From assembly GCA_021152555.1 (NCBI GenBank), contig JAGKVE010000028.1, positions 1-26,142 of the forward strand: 26,142 nucleotides of DNA. The letters are read 5' to 3'. Origin of the DNA: Bacteroidia bacterium. Lineage in GTDB: Bacteria; Bacteroidota; Bacteroidia; Bacteroidales; Paludibacteraceae. Positions within the stretch are counted from its first letter, which is position 1. Every line of letters starts with the position of its first letter. The translations under genes and the position numbers were made by a program. Below are positions 22,841-26,142 of this stretch, one piece after another. The notes below the pieces were generated by a model. It did no database searches, had not been told where the DNA came from, and worked only from the letters and a program-made list of their open reading frames with translations.

Positions 22841-25099
22841 TTACAAATATGATTGATAACGCTCACTTTCTTTACTTATAAACTCAGAAAAACCTTCAAC
22901 AAGACTATCTATATGTGTATAGAACCCTTCACCTTTCGACTGGGCATCTAATGCTAGATTAATAGACTCATATATTTTTTTCTGCCCTTTTTCTGATTTG
23001 TAAAACAATCCAAACTCATATTCGGTATGTCTTTCCTTTATTTTATCTGTTAGATAGTCTAAAATTGGGCCTAAGGAGATTCCGTCTTTCCTTTGTTCAT
23101 TGTCAAAATCGTCTTCCCCTTGATATAAATATTTGTCTTTCAGTTTTTCTAATTTATCGATGAATAGTAACGAATTCTCTTTATTAGTTATTACAGATAA
23201 TTCATTATCATATAAGTTTCTAACTCTTGTGGATAATTCATAATTTTCATCTGCGTAAGCAAAGATACTTTCTGTTATACATGCCGCGTTTATATTAAAC
23301 TTTTCATATGACAATTTATTTGCTAATTTTGAAGGGTTATAAGACGAAAACATATGATACTTTTTAGGATCTTGATTAACGACCCATTTCCCCAATCCTA
23401 TAAATGTAGGATCCCAAGAACATATATAATAATCAATTTCAGAATTATCTCCTGGATACAGAGATGTTAGATGTAAAACTAGATTCACATCAGATCTCAT
23501 CGCATATTCTGTCCTTACTTTATTATCTCTCCACAATAGTTCCTTATATTGCGCTAGCGCATCTATATATAAATGGCTTGCCTCTGTGCTAGTATATTCT
23601 ATTCCATTAAGATTTAATAATCGTTTAAATATGAACGTATTTTTACCTATAAAAGAATTATCTTCAGGGTCTACACATTGAAAACCTAATTGCAGCAATA
23701 GGGCCGCCAAACTCATTTTAGAGTCTATATACTCATTTTCTTTGAGATATTGAAAATAATTATAGAATGTATTACCAGTATCGGGTACATTATATAAGAT
23801 TCCATATTTTTTATAAGCATCAATCCGCAATGCTTTTCTCAACTCGCCTGCTGCTTCTTTTATATAATGTTCTATAGTATGGAATTTTATATCTGCCTCG
23901 GTTTTTTGATTAAGACCAAGTAGATGTTTTGTCGCTATATAGAGATTATTATTCCAATCTTTTTTCTCTTTTGTAATGACTCCTAGTTTTGAACAAATGT
24001 AATAGACTAAAACAGGAGTATCTAGAAAAATATGTTTACATTTCTGTGCTAAATATTTTGATAATTTTGGAGAATCATACAAACTAATAAAAGATTCACT
24101 CGCTGAAATTCGATTAAGGAATGCGTTTTCTGTACATAATTTTCTAATATCCAATATTAAATTATCCAACAAACTATCATCCTCCATATCTTGTTTAAGT
24201 ATCTCTTTAAACTCATTAAATGTGATATTTATTTTTTTATCAAATGCAGAAATAGGACTTTGAATATTCGTTTTGAAATTCTCTTCATACACTTGCTTCA
24301 ATTTCAATATCAAACCTTCACACTTAACATTGTCTATACAATATTTGGAGAGTATAGCATTAAATTGGGTAATAAAATCAGTTTCTATTCGTCTAGCTTT
24401 TTTAATATTGTTTTCAATATTAATTATCTCCTTTTCTGTCAACGAAAACCATCCATCTCTATTTTTTACCGGCACAATTCTTTTCTCTCTTGTTAAGTAT
24501 GTAAGTGCTTGATTCATTGATACATGAGAGAATTTCTCTCGCAATTTCTCTTCTAAAACGGCCTCGTGAATTTCATGTTTTTCTTCCTCATAGATAGCAA
24601 AGATTAACATAGAGTATAAAATGCTATTTTTGATTTCAGATACATTACTTCCTTCTAATAGCATATCATATAAAACTCTATATGCTGGCGTAACAGTCTC
24701 TAATTCAAAGCTCTGCTTAAAAACTGTTGAAAACTCTTCCAATTCATATAACTTAGGATAATCATACACTATGAGATTAATTCCAAAAGGTTCTGCCATT
24801 TCTGTAATTCTCTTCATATCCAATGAAGAAATAGTTGTAGGGTAATAAAACTCTACTGAGTCAGAGTATAATGCATCTTCTTCTAGTAGTTTTGCCGCCA
24901 ACTTCAATAATTCTTCTCCTTTGACACAAAGAGACGCATGAGCCGTTGATAAAATTATTTTCTTTCTACCATTGTTTTTTACAAATGTCATACACTCTCC
25001 TATAGGGAGATTCGGATATTCGATTTTGGCTTTAAATCGACTAACTTGGTATAACACAATACTATTTCTAAATACTGATATATCTACTATTTCCTTCAT
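22841..25099 (-). CDS. Large protein with winged-helix region and PIN-like nuclease domain
   Basis: From the ATG at 25099 the product is 752 residues. The N-terminal part (1-130) is alpha/beta (KKIILSTAHASLC, then FGINLIVYDYPKL) with no catalytic motif I recognise. Residues about 160-225 look like a winged helix (EAVLEEKLREKF, then MNQALTYLTREKRIV and GWFSLTEKE). From about 355 a PIN-like domain is suggested by D360 in IFLDTPVLVYYI, E415 in HYIKEAAGEL, D537 in RSDVNLVLHL and D563 in ICSWDPTF, the spread of acids expected of a PIN metal site. It starts 11 bp after the DUF2971 gene, so the two are one operon. DNA is very A+T-rich (18 G+C in 60 bases at 24241-24300). A role in phage defence is inferred from context only. 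A longer start at 25144 would overlap the upstream gene. Confidence 0.75.
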   Translation of the reverse strand: MKEIVDISVFRNSIVLYQVSRFKAKIEYPNLPIGECMTFVKNNGRKKIILSTAHASLCVKGEELLKLAAKLLEEDALYSDSVEFYYPTTISSLDMKRITEMAEPFGINLIVYDYPKLYELEEFSTVFKQSFELETVTPAYRVLYDMLLEGSNVSEIKNSILYSMLIFAIYEEEKHEIHEAVLEEKLREKFSHVSMNQALTYLTREKRIVPVKNRDGWFSLTEKEIINIENNIKKARRIETDFITQFNAILSKYCIDNVKCEGLILKLKQVYEENFKTNIQSPISAFDKKINITFNEFKEILKQDMEDDSLLDNLILDIRKLCTENAFLNRISASESFISLYDSPKLSKYLAQKCKHIFLDTPVLVYYICSKLGVITKEKKDWNNNLYIATKHLLGLNQKTEADIKFHTIEHYIKEAAGELRKALRIDAYKKYGILYNVPDTGNTFYNYFQYLKENEYIDSKMSLAALLLQLGFQCVDPEDNSFIGKNTFIFKRLLNLNGIEYTSTEASHLYIDALAQYKELLWRDNKVRTEYAMRSDVNLVLHLTSLYPGDNSEIDYYICSWDPTFIGLGKWVVNQDPKKYHMFSSYNPSKLANKLSYEKFNINAACITESIFAYADENYELSTRVRNLYDNELSVITNKENSLLFIDKLEKLKDKYLYQGEDDFDNEQRKDGISLGPILDYLTDKIKERHTEYEFGLFYKSEKGQKKIYESINLALDAQSKGEGFYTHIDSLVEGFSEFISKESERYQSYL

Positions 25100-25110
25100 A
25101 ATAATTAGAA

Positions 25111-26067
25111 TTAAAGTATCCGATTCTTTTTCAATTTTGCACAATCTTGTGCATCAATCTCCATACGAAATAATTTAATATTTTTATTATGTATGGCTTT
25201 GCGAATTAATAATTCGTTTTCTGTAGAACATTTATACCCTAAATAAATGGCCTCTGGATCAATATTCTCTATTTTTGCCACATTCTCATTTTTCTCTTCC
25301 ATATCAAAATAGATCAAACGGTACTCATTCTCATATCTCCATATAGGGTCTTTATACGTTAATGCTCTATACATTTCAATATGAGACGTATCCATTATTT
25401 TTTCTCCATCATATGACACAGGTAGTAATTTCAAGAAACGAGTTTCTGTGTTGTATTTGATAAATATTTCATTACTAATTTTGTATTGTGCACAAAAACC
25501 AGTATGACATGCAGCATAATGCGCCCACATTAAAGGGTTCACATTTTCTATTATGTTATTAGATTCTTCATTTGAAGCTTTTACCAAACATCTTATTCTT
25601 AGCAATTCACATGCTCTTCGAAGAAGACAATATGTTTCAAATTCTATTTTCCCATTCTCTGATTTAATGGCCTCTATTTCCTTATCTCGAATAATTTTAT
25701 CTAGCCATGCTATTAAGATTGGATCAAATGGGTCATTAAAATTTCTTGGATGCACTAATGATAATGATGATTCTTTTATGCCCTGGATTGCATAATCAGA
25801 GAATCCTCTAAAACTAAAATAACTACAATTAGTTTGAGGATGAATAGAACTATAAAAAGCAAGATAAATATATTGTTTGATATATTTAAATGCCTTTTCC
25901 AGATCCTCTTTTGCCACAAACTCACCACAGACAGCCTTCGCAATTAACGCACGTTGTCCATATAAGTTTGGATATCGCCGACTATATTCTTCATAAAAGC
26001 CCAATTTATCTTCAGTTTTATCAATCTCTTCTAATAGACTTTTGAGAATAAAAATATTTTCTTCCAT
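25111..26067 (-). CDS. DUF2971 domain protein
   Basis: The 318-residue product has a helical N-terminal extension (1-75), then the DUF2971 (PF11185) blocks: YFSFRGFSDYAIQGIKESSL (about 84-103), HPRNFNDPFDP, NPLMWAHYAACHTGFCAQY near 180 and WRYENEYRLIYF near 245. DUF2971 proteins are of unknown activity and often occur in defence islands and mobile regions. It is followed after 11 bp by the PIN-like gene. No clear TAnnTTTG box is visible in the 75 bp upstream, the nearest being TAGTTTAA around 26105. The start at 26067 (MEENIFILK) is the only ATG near the domain's expected N-terminus. Confidence 0.8.
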   Translation of the reverse strand: MEENIFILKSLLEEIDKTEDKLGFYEEYSRRYPNLYGQRALIAKAVCGEFVAKEDLEKAFKYIKQYIYLAFYSSIHPQTNCSYFSFRGFSDYAIQGIKESSLSLVHPRNFNDPFDPILIAWLDKIIRDKEIEAIKSENGKIEFETYCLLRRACELLRIRCLVKASNEESNNIIENVNPLMWAHYAACHTGFCAQYKISNEIFIKYNTETRFLKLLPVSYDGEKIMDTSHIEMYRALTYKDPIWRYENEYRLIYFDMEEKNENVAKIENIDPEAIYLGYKCSTENELLIRKAIHNKNIKLFRMEIDAQDCAKLKKNRIL

Positions 26068-26142
26068 CTTTGATAGATTTTTGTATTAGACTTTTCCTAA
26101 TTAAACTAACATTTTAATTACCTGAAAATATCATTTAAGTAC

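Noticed and set aside
1..26142. CRISPR arrays, tRNA genes, transposases or integrases
   Set aside because: I looked for regular spaced repeats, cloverleaf sequences and DDE or tyrosine-recombinase motifs and saw none that I could support.

Overview
The window reads as a chromosomal segment of a member of the Bacteroidales. Genes with recognisable promoters carry the Bacteroidetes -7 box TAnnTTTG and rarely a Shine-Dalgarno sequence, and the gene content (WbqC, Wzt with a sugar-binding tail, polysaccharide pyruvyl transferase, Bro-N protein, ComM) fits. The species cannot be told from the sequence. Almost every gene lies on the minus strand, so transcription runs from high to low coordinates.

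Region 1 (1-13536) is a surface-polysaccharide (O-antigen or capsule type) cluster. In order of transcription it holds a Wzt-type ABC ATPase without its permease, a nitroreductase-like protein, a polysaccharide pyruvyl transferase, a GT1-like glycosyltransferase with a G8 tract, a UDP-galactopyranose-mutase-like flavoprotein, an interrupting island (5528-7844), a GT2 glycosyltransferase, a DegT-type sugar aminotransferase, a WbqC protein, a second GT2, a GT-D-like protein and the start of an acyltransferase. The island holds an unknown 232-residue protein, a DUF2188 protein on the plus strand and a Bro-N protein. A 5' fragment of a GT2 gene is left between the flavoprotein and the island and closely matches the intact GT2 on the far side.

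Region 2 (13537-18521) looks like core chromosome of higher G+C: remnants of two genes, comM, free-methionine-R-sulfoxide reductase, a 5S rRNA remnant lacking its 5' strand, an aldehyde dehydrogenase and a short-chain dehydrogenase. Between 18522 and 19131 lies a segment with no convincing gene, including about 300 bp of G+C-rich, hairpin-rich DNA.

Region 3 (19132-26067) is a likely defence island. An AAA+ ATPase and a subtilisin-like protease match the IetAS antiphage architecture and are driven by a promoter carrying two copies of a 14-bp palindrome. Next to them is a very A+T-rich pair: a DUF2971 protein and a 752-residue protein with a winged-helix region and a PIN-like nuclease domain. 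I do not recognise this pair as a named system, and it is the best candidate here for something undescribed.

Across regions 1-3, five promoters share TTG, exactly 20 nt, TAnnTTTG, with a (C)ATAT-rich element beside the TTG. This suggests one dominant promoter architecture in this organism.
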